From assembly GCF_003576645.1 (NCBI RefSeq), contig NC_044930.1, positions 2,197,147-2,261,146 of the forward strand: DNA of 64,000 bases. Direction: 5' to 3'. This DNA is from Ipomoea triloba. Lineage: Eukaryota; Streptophyta; Magnoliopsida; Solanales; Convolvulaceae. The position numbers were made by a program, and so were the translations under genes. This document shows positions 1-11,709 of this stretch, in pieces (the stretch's first letter is position 1; each line of letters starts with the position of its first letter). The notes beneath the pieces were generated by a model, which worked only from the letters and a program-made list of their open reading frames with translations, was not told where the DNA came from and made no database searches.

Positions 1-269
1 AATAATATAGGTTTTCAAGTACACATCACATCACAGCTATGATATTTTATTAATTTATTATACGTATTTAAATCTAGTGACAACAAAATCCTCGTCCCCT
101 TTTTCATACTCAAAGGCCAAGAGGACTCAGACTATAATAAGTTTGATCCTTCTCCCCTGATATTGCCCCTACCAAAATGCTATGTAGTGAATGACTTGTG
201 AGCTGCATACACCAGCAAGAAGTATAAATTTAAGACCCGAGTATTGTTAACTAACAAAATCACCTCATT

Positions 270-1148
270 TCAGAAGTTCCATATAGACGGGGGAAAGCTG
301 AGGTCATCGTTGATATCATGTAAGTATAAGGTACTGGCGTCTACTGTTTGATTATCTTCTGTTCCTGGTATTGCTTCCAGTGTGTCCCAATTGTAGGTTT
401 TGTCAGCAAAGACATCGGCTTCACTGTCACCGAGTGAAGGTTCTGGTTCTGGTTCTGGCTCTGGCTCGGGGAAACAATTGGACAAGTCTTGCATGTCTGA
501 CTTATCTTCTTTTTGAAGTATTCCCAACTGCTGGAGGAATTCGTTTAGATCAATCTGAGGCTTCTCTTCACGGTTTTCTAGTTTCTCCCCGGATGAGAAG
601 TCTGGTTCCTTCTCCGTTGTTTCTTGATTAACCAACCCGGGTTGTTGTTCCATCATGTTGAGCATCTCGCTTATGGGGTCACTGGAAGATGAGCTCGACG
701 AAGAAGCATGGCAGCTTGCTTCCGTTTTCTTCAATTCCTGGAGCCGTTGGTGAATGACGTGTACACTCGGCTGGGCGCTCAGGTTGAGCAACCCGGTGCT
801 GGGAAACAGGGAAATGAAGTTGGTGGACGGGAACCACTTGAACTTGTGCTGCGATTTGTTGATGAGTGGGTTGACGTTGGATCTCAAGTGGGGAAGATTG
901 AGGTAAGCTTCCGGCCCATACAGCCTCCTCGCAGCTTCATCATAAGCCATGGCAGCCTCTTCGGCCGTCGCAAAAGACCCGAGCCATATCCTCGTCCTCT
1001 TCTTCGGCTCTCTGATCTCTGCCACCCATTTCCCCCAGGTCCGTTGTCTAACTCCCCGGTACTCGCACGTAGCGTTCTGGGGCCCGCCCTTCCCTCTTGC
1101 AGGGCCTTTCTTCCATGGCTTCAGTGGGTTTCTTCTATAGTTGTCCAT
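270..1148 (-). CDS. DREB2F: DREB2F-like AP2/ERF transcription factor
   Basis: Intronless 292-residue ORF. It is a nuclear DNA-binding activator of the DREB A-2 group, which binds DRE/CRT (A/GCCGAC) promoter elements in drought, heat or salt responses. The sequence shows a basic N-terminal block [17 protein letters not shown] (residues 10-26) typical of DREB2, then one AP2 domain at about residues 29-86 with [33 protein letters not shown] and LNLPH. The C-terminal half keeps short motifs I associate with DREB2F rather than DREB2[48 protein letters not shown] and [10 protein letters not shown]. An acidic Glu-Pro repeat (five EP) lies near residues 231-240 and probably belongs to the activation region. 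The start is the first Met before the basic block. Family membership is certain; the DREB2F assignment rests on remembered Arabidopsis motifs. Confidence 0.93.
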   Translation of the reverse strand: MDNYRRNPLKPWKKGPARGKGGPQNATCEYRGVRQRTWGKWVAEIREPKKRTRIWLGSFATAEEAAMAYDEAARRLYGPEAYLNLPHLRSNVNPLINKSQHKFKWFPSTNFISLFPSTGLLNLSAQPSVHVIHQRLQELKKTEASCHASSSSSSSSDPISEMLNMMEQQPGLVNQETTEKEPDFSSGEKLENREEKPQIDLNEFLQQLGILQKEDKSDMQDLSNCFPEPEPEPEPEPSLGDSEADVFADKTYNWDTLEAIPGTEDNQTVDASTLYLHDINDDLSFPPSIWNF

Positions 1149-1297
1149 TGTTGGGTTGGAGTGAAGAAAAGAAGGCAGTGTAGTGTGTTATGTGGAAGTG
1201 ATGAGTGTAGAGAATGGAGTAGAAGGAGCGGGATATGTATAGTGTGATCTGATCAGATGAGTGTATGTAGTTTTGGTGTATAAATGTAGTCACGTTT

Positions 1298-1304
1298 GTA
1301 TATA
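1298..1304 (-). promoter_or_regulatory. Possible TATA box of the DREB2F-like gene
   Basis: On the minus strand TATATAC lies about 150 bases upstream of the ATG at 1148. That is a reasonable spacing for a plant core promoter with a leader of about 120 bases. Position and motif only; no transcript evidence. Confidence 0.3.
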
Positions 1305-3207
1305 GTTTTAGCGCCCATGTGACCCACCGTTGCTGAAAAATTTGCATGCATTGCATGTTTAGACTCAGAATGAGCTATAGCTTCACTCTTGTGATTGTTT
1401 CATTGGTACGGTGTATGAACATTCTATTGCCATTCACTACTTACCACTAGGTGACACCTCTCTCTATTTTGATTATCTATCGTTTCATGCTTCGACAGAT
1501 TATATCTTGAATTTTATGAATTCGCCCATCAAATCGTATATTTTTACTCACAACGAGCTTAACTCAAACGTCAATGTTCATGGTAGGAGTCAAAATCCTA
1601 TCATGTTACTGGTAGCGAGGCTTCTCATTCACTTGACTAATGTCATGGGACATGCTTTATTCTAGATTCAAGAATAGACATAAATGGTACTCCATATTAT
1701 TTTTGAAGTTCTCTCCTGTATATTATTATTATTATTTTTTAATTGTTGAATGGTATACTGGACCTGAATCACATAGATTGGTCCAATAAATAACTGGATC
1801 AAGAAAGTATTATTATGAACATTCAATATGTAAATTGTGTATTTTGAATCTAGATCCATTTGTCCGGATCCACAGAATAATTTGCCCATCCATCTCCAAG
1901 AAAGATTAAATAGGGCAAAAATCTTGGATGCATATGATATCTAAGAATAGAGCATGAAAGATTCCAACGTCAAAGGGCTTGAAGGAGAGCAGGCCGTCAG
2001 GGGACACGGGAAGCGGCGAGGAATTCATAAATAAGGGAAGGCGGACTACTGCGAACGACGCGGTTATGGAACAATTCAATGACCACATTGAGATCGATCC
2101 AACTTAATCAAACAAAATAGCAAAGTTATAGTGCCAATTAATTATCTTCCCCGGCCCGCATTGGAGAAAAATTGAATTGGAGATCGAAGCCACTGGAATG
2201 AAGCAGTGCAAAGTTTGACACGTGAATTCTTCTCCGATAGATATTGATGAATCCTGCGAGCAAGAGATAAAATTGAAACATGAATTGAAGCAACTTGGAG
2301 GCCGGCGTGTAGAAGAAATAAAAGCTGCAAGTTCAGATCCTTTAATTCATTCCAGTTTAGTCACCTTCTCCAACAGCCTTCATATCCATTGTATCCGTTT
2401 TCTACTGCTGGGCCTCTGTGTTTCCTGAAGGTGATCCCCTGTTGTTGACGATTCAACCCCGGCCCGTTGCACTTTTCGCGGTACGTGTCGCTCTCCTGTG
2501 TGTACTGTTCGGTTTGCTCATTAGTTTCTATTCTTTGGATTTGCAGCCAGCTGAGGAAGGCAATATCTGCCACTGACTTTACACTGATAATAAGTGTAGT
2601 AAATAAGTTTTAATAAATTTTCACTTCTGTTTATTTTTTTTTTTTTGTTTTTTTAAATAAACATTATATGGTACTATACGTGTAATTACTTTGTCATAAA
2701 TAGCAACCATTTTAGACTACAATTCAGTAGTTGATTGGAAAGTGGATAAAAAGTCAAGGTCCTTACTCCTTATAATAATAGTTAGACATATATTTAAAGT
2801 TTTAAATTTTCTTTAGAAAACTAACTATAAAAATATTCAATTTATCAATTACATTGTCAAATAAATGGTAGTGACATATAAGTAAATTTATTTTTCTTGA
2901 TGAACTAATAGAGCAATTTTTTTTAGGTTGACAAGAAAAAAAAAAAAAGCCATACATTATAAGAAAAGCAAATTGCACTAGAAAAAATTAGTGCCACAAA
3001 CTAGATGGAGAGAGGTATTTGACCAATTATCTATTTTGGGCTTTCCACACAATTTTACTCATGGAATGAATCAAGAATCCTGAAAGGTTTCAAATGCTTA
3101 CATAGCATATGATTGAGATGGATGAGCAACCTTAACAACTAGAAGTGAAATAAGAATTCAAGAATTATACCGAAGAAAGCAACCTTCTAACAACTTCGTT
3201 TACTTGG
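1305..3207. other. Intergenic region without a recognisable gene
   Basis: AT-rich sequence between two minus-strand genes. Short ORFs of 60-84 codons occur around 1.4-2.6 kb on both strands. The slightly GC-richer stretch 1950-2570 could be decayed coding or transcript sequence, but none of its translations resembles a family I know. A dispersed repeat sits at 1745-1887. Confidence 0.6.
1745..1887 (-). repeat. Dispersed repeat end related to the 19.5 kb palindromic element
   Basis: Read on the minus strand from 1887 this starts GGGCAAATTATTCTGTGGATCC and continues through AATACACAATTTACATATTG. The same sequence recurs, diverged, from 42288 downward. The terminal GGCAAATTAT-CTGTGGA also matches the left end and its flank at 19487-19505. 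It is probably one end of a non-autonomous DNA element; the other end is not clear here. Confidence 0.5.
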
Positions 3208-4760
3208 TCAAACATTTGTAAAAACAGAATTAGCCGTCCTAGCTTTCTTCTCCGGCCAAGAAACAATATTCCCTTTCTTCTTCTCTATCCACCTGAAGAT
3301 CAAACGAACCGTGTTCCCGAACAGCAACAGACCCATGACACAGCTCCAAACCGTGACAGAAATCTGAACCACATTACCCAACTGCGACCTGTACTGCTTG
3401 GGAGTGATGATGAAAATGGCGACGCCGTAAGACAACGCAATCGTGGTAACGGTGAGCCACATGATGACCATCAAACCCCACAGGAAGAGCCGGCGCCGGA
3501 ACGGCAGTCCGCTTATCAGCAGCAGAATGGTGCTGAGAGAGGCGACGAAAGCTGTAGTGTTTGTCCGGATGAAATAGCGGTATACCTGTTGAGTATGTAA
3601 TATATAAATATAAATGTGCAATCCAACTATTAGCTTAGACTTGAGATATAATATATTATACCTTGGCGTGATTATATGCCATCACAGCTTCCCCCGCCTT
3701 GTGAGCAGAATCTGGGGATAGTGAATCCTCCTGCCAGACTCCTCCCGGAGGGTTTACTCCGGCCTGGAAAGCCATGGTGGCGATGAGGGACGCCACCACC
3801 ATTATGGAGTCGCGTTTTCTTGATAGCCAGTCTCCGGCGGGATTTTGGTGGTTATTGTTGGTGGTAGTGGTGGTTTTAGGTTGGTGATGAGTAGTGCCGG
3901 AGATTTCCTTGGCTCTTAAAGCTCCGGCGCCTCTGAGCATCTCTCCGATCTCGAAATCCTTCATGTCTTTCTGCAGGCCATGTGCTAGAACATCTAATGC
4001 TGTGTAGCCATTTTCATTGGTTGAATTTACAGCTATTTGGCTGTTGCTTAGCAAATGTTTGATAATCTGCATTTGCATGACTAAATTATTAAAACTTTGT
4101 AAGAGATTCAGGGCTTTTTTTTTTTAATTTCGTCCAGAACTTATAAAATGTTTAGACCAAACATACCTCAATTTGTTTGTTGGAAACAGCAAAGTGAAAG
4201 ATGGTGTTCCCATCAGAATCTGTTGCATTAATGATCTCATCAATAATCTCCCCCTCAACACTTGCCATTAACGTCTTGAGAGCTTCAATCTGATTATGTT
4301 TAACACACAGGTGGAGAACTGTTTCCTTGCCGGAACCCGTCCTCTGCCGAACCGCCGCCGGTTGAACTCTCAGCAGCTCTTTCACGGCTTCAACCCGGCC
4401 TTTCATGGCGGCAAGGTGGAGGGGATTCCTGCCGTCTCTATCACCGGCTAAGCACATTTCTGTGTTAGCAGAAAGTAGGAGTTTTACCATCTCCAAATCC
4501 CCTCTGACGGCCGCCATGTGAAGCGGCGACGAATTTCTTGAATCCAACTCCGCCGCAAGCTGAGAATTCCGGCGAAGAAGTTCCCCGGCGAACTCGACGT
4601 GACCTCGCATCACCGCTATATGCAGCGGAGTTTCTTGGAAGCAATTCAGAGTAACTCTGTCGAGAATCAGCTTGTCTTCTTGGAGCAACTCACGCAGAGC
4701 TCTCACGTCGCCATTAATGGCGGCTTCATAAACCCTTCTATCCATGTTCATCTCTTTCAT
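3208..4760 (-). CDS. Ankyrin repeat/PGG-domain membrane protein, BDA1-like
   Basis: Three exons on the minus strand: 4760-4167, 4066-3662 and 3585-3208, all phase 0 with GT-AG junctions, giving 458 residues. The N-terminal half (about residues 5-230) is ankyrin repeats with repeated TPLHIA, SPLHMAA, NPLHLAA and TVLHLC motifs. The PGG domain follows (RKRDSIMVVASLIATMAFQAG with NPPGG), then further hydrophobic segments in exon 3, so about four membrane spans in total. Proteins of this ACD6/ITN1/BDA1 class sit in the plasma membrane or endomembranes and act in immune or stress signalling. The opening MDRRVYEAAINGDVRALRELL resembles Arabidopsis BDA1-like members. ATG 4760 is used; a Met five residues in (MDRR) is an alternative. 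Intron 2 (76 bases) consists almost entirely of a dispersed repeat. Confidence 0.88.
3588..3647 (+). repeat. Dispersed repeat filling intron 2 of the ankyrin gene
   Basis: Sequence beginning GTTGAGTAT and containing ATAAATGTGCAATCCAACTA and TTAGCTTAGACTT. It recurs at 5274-5352 and 36591-36690. At 36.68 kb the copy continues into GTATCGGAGC, which resembles the tRNA-Met primer-binding region next to Copia LTRs, so the family may be the 3' end of a Copia LTR. The copy is antisense to the gene and reaches the exon 3 acceptor. Confidence 0.6.
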
Positions 4761-5567
4761 TAATTATCTCAAACAACCCAAATTATATTAAACCGGGCCA
4801 CTTTCAATTCCATTATGACCTCAATATATATAGGCTACAAGTCAACGCTTAAGAAGTAAACTGGTTTTGATTCAGTCGTTTAATTGTTTGCTTGGAAAGA
4901 ACATCGTTAGCACCTATGAATGCTGGGGATAATTCGAAGAAGGTGCAGTGAGAACACGCCTTAAAGTCATCACTAATCCGTATAAACATCACGACATTTT
5001 CCTATTTACACGCGGACAACCTTAATCTTTGAACTTTTAATCATTTAAATACGAGATAAATCATGCTCTGATCCACCCAAGGTAGACCAGTACATCTCAC
5101 TACGGCATATTCCACGTGTTTAGATTACAATATATAGTTAGTACCTAACTACTATACTCTCCCTCATGTATATACAAATATTTCTTACAATGGAACTTCA
5201 TTACAATATACTTCATTTCTTTTTGTAGATGATTAAAAAAAAACATATAACCACTACATACATACTCGTGGTTGTTGAGCATAATTAATATCTAAACATA
5301 AATGTACAGTCCAACTATTAGCTTAGACTGATGTAGCACATGCTTCAATTTACATAGGTTTATGCTAGGATCTGCACCCTCAAATACCATATATAGGTTT
5401 ATGCTAGGATCTCCAAACACAATAACATTAGCATAAAGTTATACCCCCGGTATAGAATATAAAATATTTTGGACAGTCATTTGCAGTAATTTGTACATTA
5501 TTTATGGAGGTGCAACAAAATTATGTTTTATTTAATTTGGCAATGGGGTTCCAACTTTCAACAACAT
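4761..5567. other. Intergenic region with a second copy of the LTR-like repeat
   Basis: Non-coding, AT-rich. A copy of the repeat found in the ankyrin gene intron lies at 5274-5352. A short direct repeat, ATAGGTTTATGCTAGGATCT, occurs twice (about 5355 and 5393). No gene seen. Confidence 0.55.
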
Positions 5568-8500
5568 TCAAGGTTGCCCATTATCACCCACACCATTATT
5601 ATTTCCCCCACTCTTCTTCCCATCCAACTCCTTCATGGTAGACCTCCACCGGAAAAAAGTTCCGAACAGAGACTCCGTCTCTTCCAGCGTTCTCCCCTGC
5701 GTTTCCGGCATCAAGGTGAAGAAGAAAACCCAAGCGATCACTGAAACCCCAGAGTACATGAAGAAAGCTCCGCCGATCGTTATGGCTTTGTAGAGAGATA
5801 TAAATGACATTAATAGGCTCCCGCTCACCGCGCGATTCACCGCCACGCCGATCGCGCAGCCCTGCGCCCGCAGCCGCAGCGGGAAAACCTCCGAGCAGTA
5901 CACCCACGGGATTGGCCCTAATCCGATGGAGAAGAAGGCTACGCATAGTAATGACATGATAATGCACCACGCGATTGCCCATGGCAGCTTCTCCGCCGTG
6001 TGGTCGATTATTGTTAGCCCCGTGGCCAGCCCCAACATGGATATTATGAGTCCTATAAGGAGAGAAACATGGAATAAGTTTATAGGACTATAAGTTAGAC
6101 TAATTAATGAATCAAATTCAATCCTTTTTGTGTAGTTTAACTTATGTTTATTATTAAAGTGGATCAACTTGTCTCATAGCAGATTTAATTTTTAGGACGG
6201 GTTTTTCCAGGTCAACTTATAAACTAAAGTTTATGTAATCTTAACTTGCTTCAGCCGGGTTGGCGAGCCTTTTTATATTTGTATATCAGCTTAAATACGG
6301 TTGCGTCTTAACATGCGGTTAGTGCGGACGCACTGATAGTATATAAAAAATGCACCGATAATTTTAAAAAAACGCACAACAATAAAATGTAAAAATGCAC
6401 CACAAAAAAAGCATCACACCCAACGAAATGAACCATACATCCTCACACCTAATGGTGTGTTTCTGAACACTATGTGATGCTTTTATGTACCTAATGATGC
6501 GTTTTGGGTGATGTGTATCTAATGGTATTTTTTGTGCATTGGTGTATTTTTTGTTGTGCGTTTCCTACACTATTAATGCATATTTACATAACTATTAGTG
6601 TGTCCACACTAACAGCACGCTAGCCCGACTACACTGGAACTAATGTCTATATATATATAAATCCGCATAACCCACCACCCGCCAGGATCAAACTCATCTT
6701 GGCCGACATTTTCACAGGTTAAAATTATAGGCCTTAATCCGCTCTATGGCAGGACGATTTAGGCCTGGTTCGCGCACTTTGACCCACCTTAACACCTTGC
6801 ATTATAGTTCAATTGAGTATGGTGTTAGAATAACTAACCGCCGACGCTGGTGAGAAGCAGCACGCGCCGCCCGACTCTATCAAGAAGAAAAGTGGCGACT
6901 AAACAGAAGACCGTCTTCGAGAATCCGACGCCCATACTAGCTAGCAGCTTCTCCCTGTCAGTTTCTATCCCGGCCTTCTGGAATATTCTGGGACTGTACA
7001 TAACCACCGCGTCAATGGCGCTCAACTGCTGGAACAAATGGATCCCGACGCCGGTCAACAGAATATGGCGGACCTTCGGCGTCGGCCGAAGAAACAGCTC
7101 CCTCCACACGCCCTTCCCGCCGCCGGATTCCTTCTGGACTTCTACGACGTCGTCCTCGCAGTCCTCCGGTATCCCCGCCGCTTCTTTGATCCCTGCTAGC
7201 CTCCGCCTCGATTCTTCCATGGAATCGGAAGTTTTTTCCAGAACCTTCTTCGCCTCGCCGAGTTTTCCCTGCATTACTAGCCAACGAGGTGACTCGGGCA
7301 TGGCGAGCACGCCGAGGGCCAGTAGGGCGGACGGAACCACCCCGATTCCCAGCATTAATCGCCATCCCAGAGTCAATGGGAGCTTCGCAAATGAATAATT
7401 TGCAACGAATCCAAGTAAAACACCTGCCCATATTTAAATCACACACACAAATTAATAAAATAAATTAATAAGAATTTTACGTATCCATATACTACTGTCA
7501 AATCGGGCTGGGCCACCCCACCACGGGCCTAATTTCTAGCGGCCTTTTGCGGGCCGACCCATTAGGCTCGTAGGCTAGGATTCATACAATCCTAATCTGC
7601 TCCACGCGGGTTGACGGTCCTGTGGGCTTTTGTTTGTTGTTTTTTTAAATTGTACACATGAATATAAACATTCATGTACAATGTATATATTAAAAAAATA
7701 AAAAAATAAAAATAAAATAAAAAAAGAAGAGGTGGGTTAGCGGGCCGGCCCGTAGCCCGCGCGGGTAATGGGCCTTAGCAGGCTAGGTCCATTAGACTCG
7801 CTCTTTCGCAGGTCATCTTTTTTGTAGTCCTAATCTGCCCCAATGCAAGGCGAGTGCAGACCAGTACTAATCTCATATATAAAAATGATGTGTTAGATAG
7901 TGCAACAAAAAATGATAATTTTCCTTTAGAAAAGAAAGAAGATAATTGTAGAATTGTTGTAATAAATAACTCATGACTGCAATACTAAACAAAGTAACAA
8001 AAAAGTGATAGGGAGTGGCATGATAAAGATGACACAACTGAAGAAGGAAAAGATATTGTCGTTTAGCAGCCATCATATGTATGTAGAGAGTATCAAGAAC
8101 AGAATCACATTGTGGGAAGAATATTTTAAAAAAATGAGCATCTATCGTCCAAACCGTATCTTACCTTTAATTTATTCGAGAATAAGATACAATCATACAA
8201 ATATTGAATTTAATATTGTATATGGGTAAATTGTTTTATACGGAGTATATATTAGAACGTGCAGGTTAAAGTTAAAAATAAAAGTTAATGTTGGAGGTCA
8301 CTTACACAACATTACAAATTTAACTCTTAATAGTAGCAGTTTATTGATCTTTTTTATTTAAACCGATCAACTACGACTAGAATCACAAAACAGGGCCTCT
8401 CAGTCAAGGTCGTCGAATGTATATCATCTTTCTAATAAAAGACAGTATATATTATAAAATAAAATTATTAATAGGGTGTTGGAGGACAAACAACCATGGT

Positions 8501-9568
8501 CTTCCATACATATATTATACAATATAGAATAAATTTTTTTTGATAAGAACAAAAGATAAAATAAAATAAAACTATGACGTATGAGGTTGAGCGTGAGGAT
8601 AATAGCTTTTTTGTAAATCAAAGAAATAGATCATAATTTTTATCAATTTTCTATTATTTCTCTAGTAATTTCAATGTTGGCAAACACTTGTATCAGATCG
8701 TCTCATCAGATTTAGATCAAAGATCCCACCTATTTTATAAATTGAGACCCGTTACCTTATTATAGGTGACGAAAGTTTACTTATCATTTTCAAGGAGAAT
8801 ATTGGGAAATAGGGCAAAGGGTAAAAGTGTAAAAGCCTGAAGAAGCACCACCACACAAAAGAAAACGTACCAAAGTTGATAAAAACTTCCGGGAAAGAAG
8901 TGAGGAAGCCACGGATAGACTCCGGCGCCACCTCGGCGGTGTACACCGGAGCAATCATGAGGGCGTAGCCGACGCCGATTCCGGCAACGAAACGGCCCAC
9001 CATGAGGAAAGCGTAGTTGGTGGCAAACCCCATCAGAAGCGCTCCGACGAAGAAGACGCACCCCGCCACCACGATGGTGTACCGGCGGCCTATCAAGTCC
9101 GACGTCCTCCCCGCCACGGCGGAGCCGACGAGCGAGTAGATGTTGATTGTTCCGATCAGGAACTCCACTTGCACGTCGGAGATTTTCAGATCTTGCTTGA
9201 TGTAAATCGACGCGCCACTCATCACTCCCGTATCTGCACGTAAATATCATGCATACAGCCAATATAGACAGCTCAACTGGTCATAGGAGTAAAATATATA
9301 TATATATATATATATATGCATACATATAGCATTTATATTAACAAATCCGAAACGAATATAATTGAAATAGTTTATATATGATATAGTAATAATAATTCTC
9401 ACCATAGCCAAGTAAGATAGAAGTCATGGAAGCTAAGAGAGAGCAGGCCAGGGCGTATTTATTCCGTTTTGGTTTCTTTGGAGGGCCGACATCCGCCGGC
9501 GCCGGCAGCAGTGGTGTGGCCGGCGGAGGTTCGCCGGAGTGAGCTCCGTTAGATTTCACGTCAGCCAT
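5568..9568 (-). CDS. PLT: Polyol/monosaccharide transporter, tandem copy 1 (four exons)
   Basis: Major-facilitator sugar transporter moving linear polyols or monosaccharides with protons across the plasma membrane. Exons: 9568-9403, 9233-8871, 7423-6839 and 6052-5568. All junctions are GT-AG and the predicted protein has 532 residues, normal for plant PLT/PMT proteins. Visible signatures are KPKRNKYALACSLLASMTSILLGY at the first membrane span, GVMSGASIYI, GRTSDLIGRRYT, VGRFVAGIGVGYALMIAPVYTAE, PESPRWLVMQG, HLFQQLSAIDAVVMYSP, GPIPWVY, RLRAQG and PETQGRTLEE. The start is MADVKS, as in the neighbour copy; an in-frame Met 13 codons upstream is less likely. The third intron (6053-6838) interrupts the SVGG codons where copy 2 is continuous. 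It follows copy 2 head-to-tail, so the two arose by tandem duplication. Substrate cannot be read from sequence. Confidence 0.9.
6314..6617. mobile_element. MITE in the extra intron of transporter copy 1
   Basis: About 304 bases with imperfect terminal inverted repeats. The left end reads GGTTAGTGCGGACGCACTGA; the right end, reverse-complemented, reads TGTTAGTGTGGACACACTAA. Pairing continues inward through segments containing ACGCACAACAA and AATGCACC. No coding capacity. I could not find a convincing target-site duplication, so the superfamily is open. Confidence 0.7.
7500..7860. repeat. GC-rich repeat within intron 2 of transporter copy 1
   Basis: Two GC-rich blocks (about 7505-7630 and 7735-7860) rich in GGGCC/GGCCC, with GCGGGCCGGCCC, flank an AT-rich centre. 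Pieces such as CCTAATCTGC and GGCAGGACGATTTAGGCC-type sequence also occur at 6660-6790 in intron 3. This looks like a transposon relic shared by both introns; its type is unresolved. Confidence 0.4.
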
Positions 9569-10828
9569 GAGGAGATTGAACACATTCAAACAATTTTTGG
9601 GAAGCATAATGAATGACTATAAGTAAAGTTTGAGAAAATAAAATGAGGAATATTTTTAATTTGAAATTACTATTTAAAAGAGTATTTTCAAAAATTAAAT
9701 TTATACGTAGTAATTATTAAATACGAGAATTTTGGTGCAAGTACTTATTTATTTTGGGACAAATTAAATGAAGAATTTTGGGTGTGAGAGACGCAAGTGT
9801 TGACTAGACGTCTTCTAATTTCACGTGGTGTGTTTATGCAATTGTGCTAAAGAGAAGGACACCCATTAGGGACTTGGGGCCCACACTTACCATTTTTCAC
9901 AAATTAATATTCCATAAATTTGTCCAAAAAGAATTTTAAAAGCTAATAATTTATTGTATAATATATTCAAAAGTATTTTAAATATTATATCAAAAGAATT
10001 ATATTATCTAAATTAAATTTGAGGGGAACTTAATACGTTGTTGATTCAGTTATTTGTATTTATATATTGAAATATAAATTTAGTTTAGATACAAACTCAA
10101 TGTTACAATTTTACATAAATCTATATTATATAAAAGTAAAATCTTCCTATTTCATTTTGAAGCTCAAAATTTTGTAGTTAATTATTTAAATATTTTATTG
10201 GTCAATAATTAACCAAGCTTATTTGGTAAGAAAATGTAAAATGAAAGGTAATTAATATCTATTAATTGGTAATATCTATTGTTTCTATATTGGTAATATA
10301 ATTGATTAATTATATGCATAAATACTAATATTTAATATATAATAATAATAATAATTTTAGTATATTCCTGTTGAAGAAAAATCATTAATTTCACAATGAA
10401 GAGTAAATAATATAAGTGAAATGCATTTTTTTTTTAAATGTAAATAAAACTGGATAGAGAGTGTAATAATAAGTACATTAAATGACATGCCTTTATTTTT
10501 TTCGTAATAAAATGGAACAATAAATATAGAATATATATATTCATTCTTAAATGATGTCTATTAAAAGTATCAGTAAATAAAATAGGATACAGAATTAAAA
10601 AGTCAATAATCTATTTCTTTTCTATTAATAAAAGTAAAAATGAATGTTAGCAAACCAATTTTAAAGAAAAAAAATAGATAATGAAAACAAAAAAATAGAA
10701 AATAAAGTTTAAAAAAAAAAAAAACTGAAGTAAATGCAGGCCCCTAGAGTTTTTAGTTGGAAATAACACTTTTGACCATGACAACTTTAGGATTTAACAT
10801 ATTATGTATTGTTGTTTTTGACATATAC

Positions 10829-11011
10829 GGGGGCGTTTGGTTCACGGAATCTTGGATTACCCCAGGTAATAGGATTACCTCCAGGAAGGTAATGTGAGAT
10901 TTTGAGAATGTAAGATTACCTGATGTGTTTGGTTTGGATTGTGGAATATAATATTACTTTGTTTGGTTAAGGGTTATATTTTAGGTTATATGGGACAATT
11001 TACTATAATGT

Positions 11012-11077
<66 letters not shown>

Positions 11078-11218
11078 GTGCCTTTATTGTGTGTATTTTT
11101 ATTTATTTATATGTATGAATGTATTGATGCTTAATATTAAAAAAATAAATATATAAATATACACACATGTATATTTGATTATATAAAAATATATTTATTT
11201 TATATATGTTATTGTGTT

Positions 11219-11262
<44 letters not shown>

Positions 11263-11264
11263 AG

Positions 11265-11304
<40 letters not shown>

Positions 11305-11310
11305 AGGATA

Positions 11311-11346
<36 letters not shown>

Positions 11347-11709
11347 AGGATAAGGATTAATTAACAAGGGCAAAGTTGGAATAATCCAAGGTTAAGGATT
11401 AATTAACAAGGGCAAAGTTGGAATAATCCAAGGTAATCTTAGATTACCTAAAAAAACGGGGGTAATCACATTACCTTGAAACATTACCGCCACATCAGCT
11501 TTGAGATAATATAACATTACCAGGTAATCTCATAACTTGAAACAAACAAAGTAATATAACATTANTACCTTGAAACATTACCGCCACATCAGCTTTGAGA
11601 TAATATAACATTACCAGGTAATCTCATAACTTGAAACAAACAAAGTAATATAACATTACCAGACTCAGATTACCTAGGTAATCTCAGATGACCCGAACCA
11701 AACGGCCCC
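10829..11709. mobile_element. Tourist-like MITE expanded by microsatellites
   Basis: Termini GGGGGCGTTTGGTTC (left) and GAACCAAACGGCCCC (right) are inverted repeats with one mismatch. They are flanked by TAC and TAA, close to the TWA target site of PIF/Harbinger elements. GATTACC/GGTAAT motifs recur inside both arms. Inside are a (TA)n run at about 11019-11072, (TTA)n runs at about 11220-11342, a 42-base tandem duplication from 11351, and a duplicated block around an N. A diverged left end recurs at 59841-59950. Confidence 0.7.
11472..11658. other. Assembly scar: identical 93-base blocks around a single N
   Basis: Bases 11472-11564 and 11566-11658 are identical and separated only by the N at 11565. 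This is what an assembler leaves when overlapping contig ends are abutted rather than merged, so the second copy is probably not real. Confidence 0.75.

Noticed and set aside
1906..2573. A gene between DREB2F and the ankyrin gene
   Set aside because: Several 60-70-codon ORFs exist on both strands but none extends, splices convincingly or resembles a known family.
5599..5982. 127-codon ORF within exon 4 of transporter copy 1
   Set aside because: Alternate frame of the MFS exon; no independent motif.
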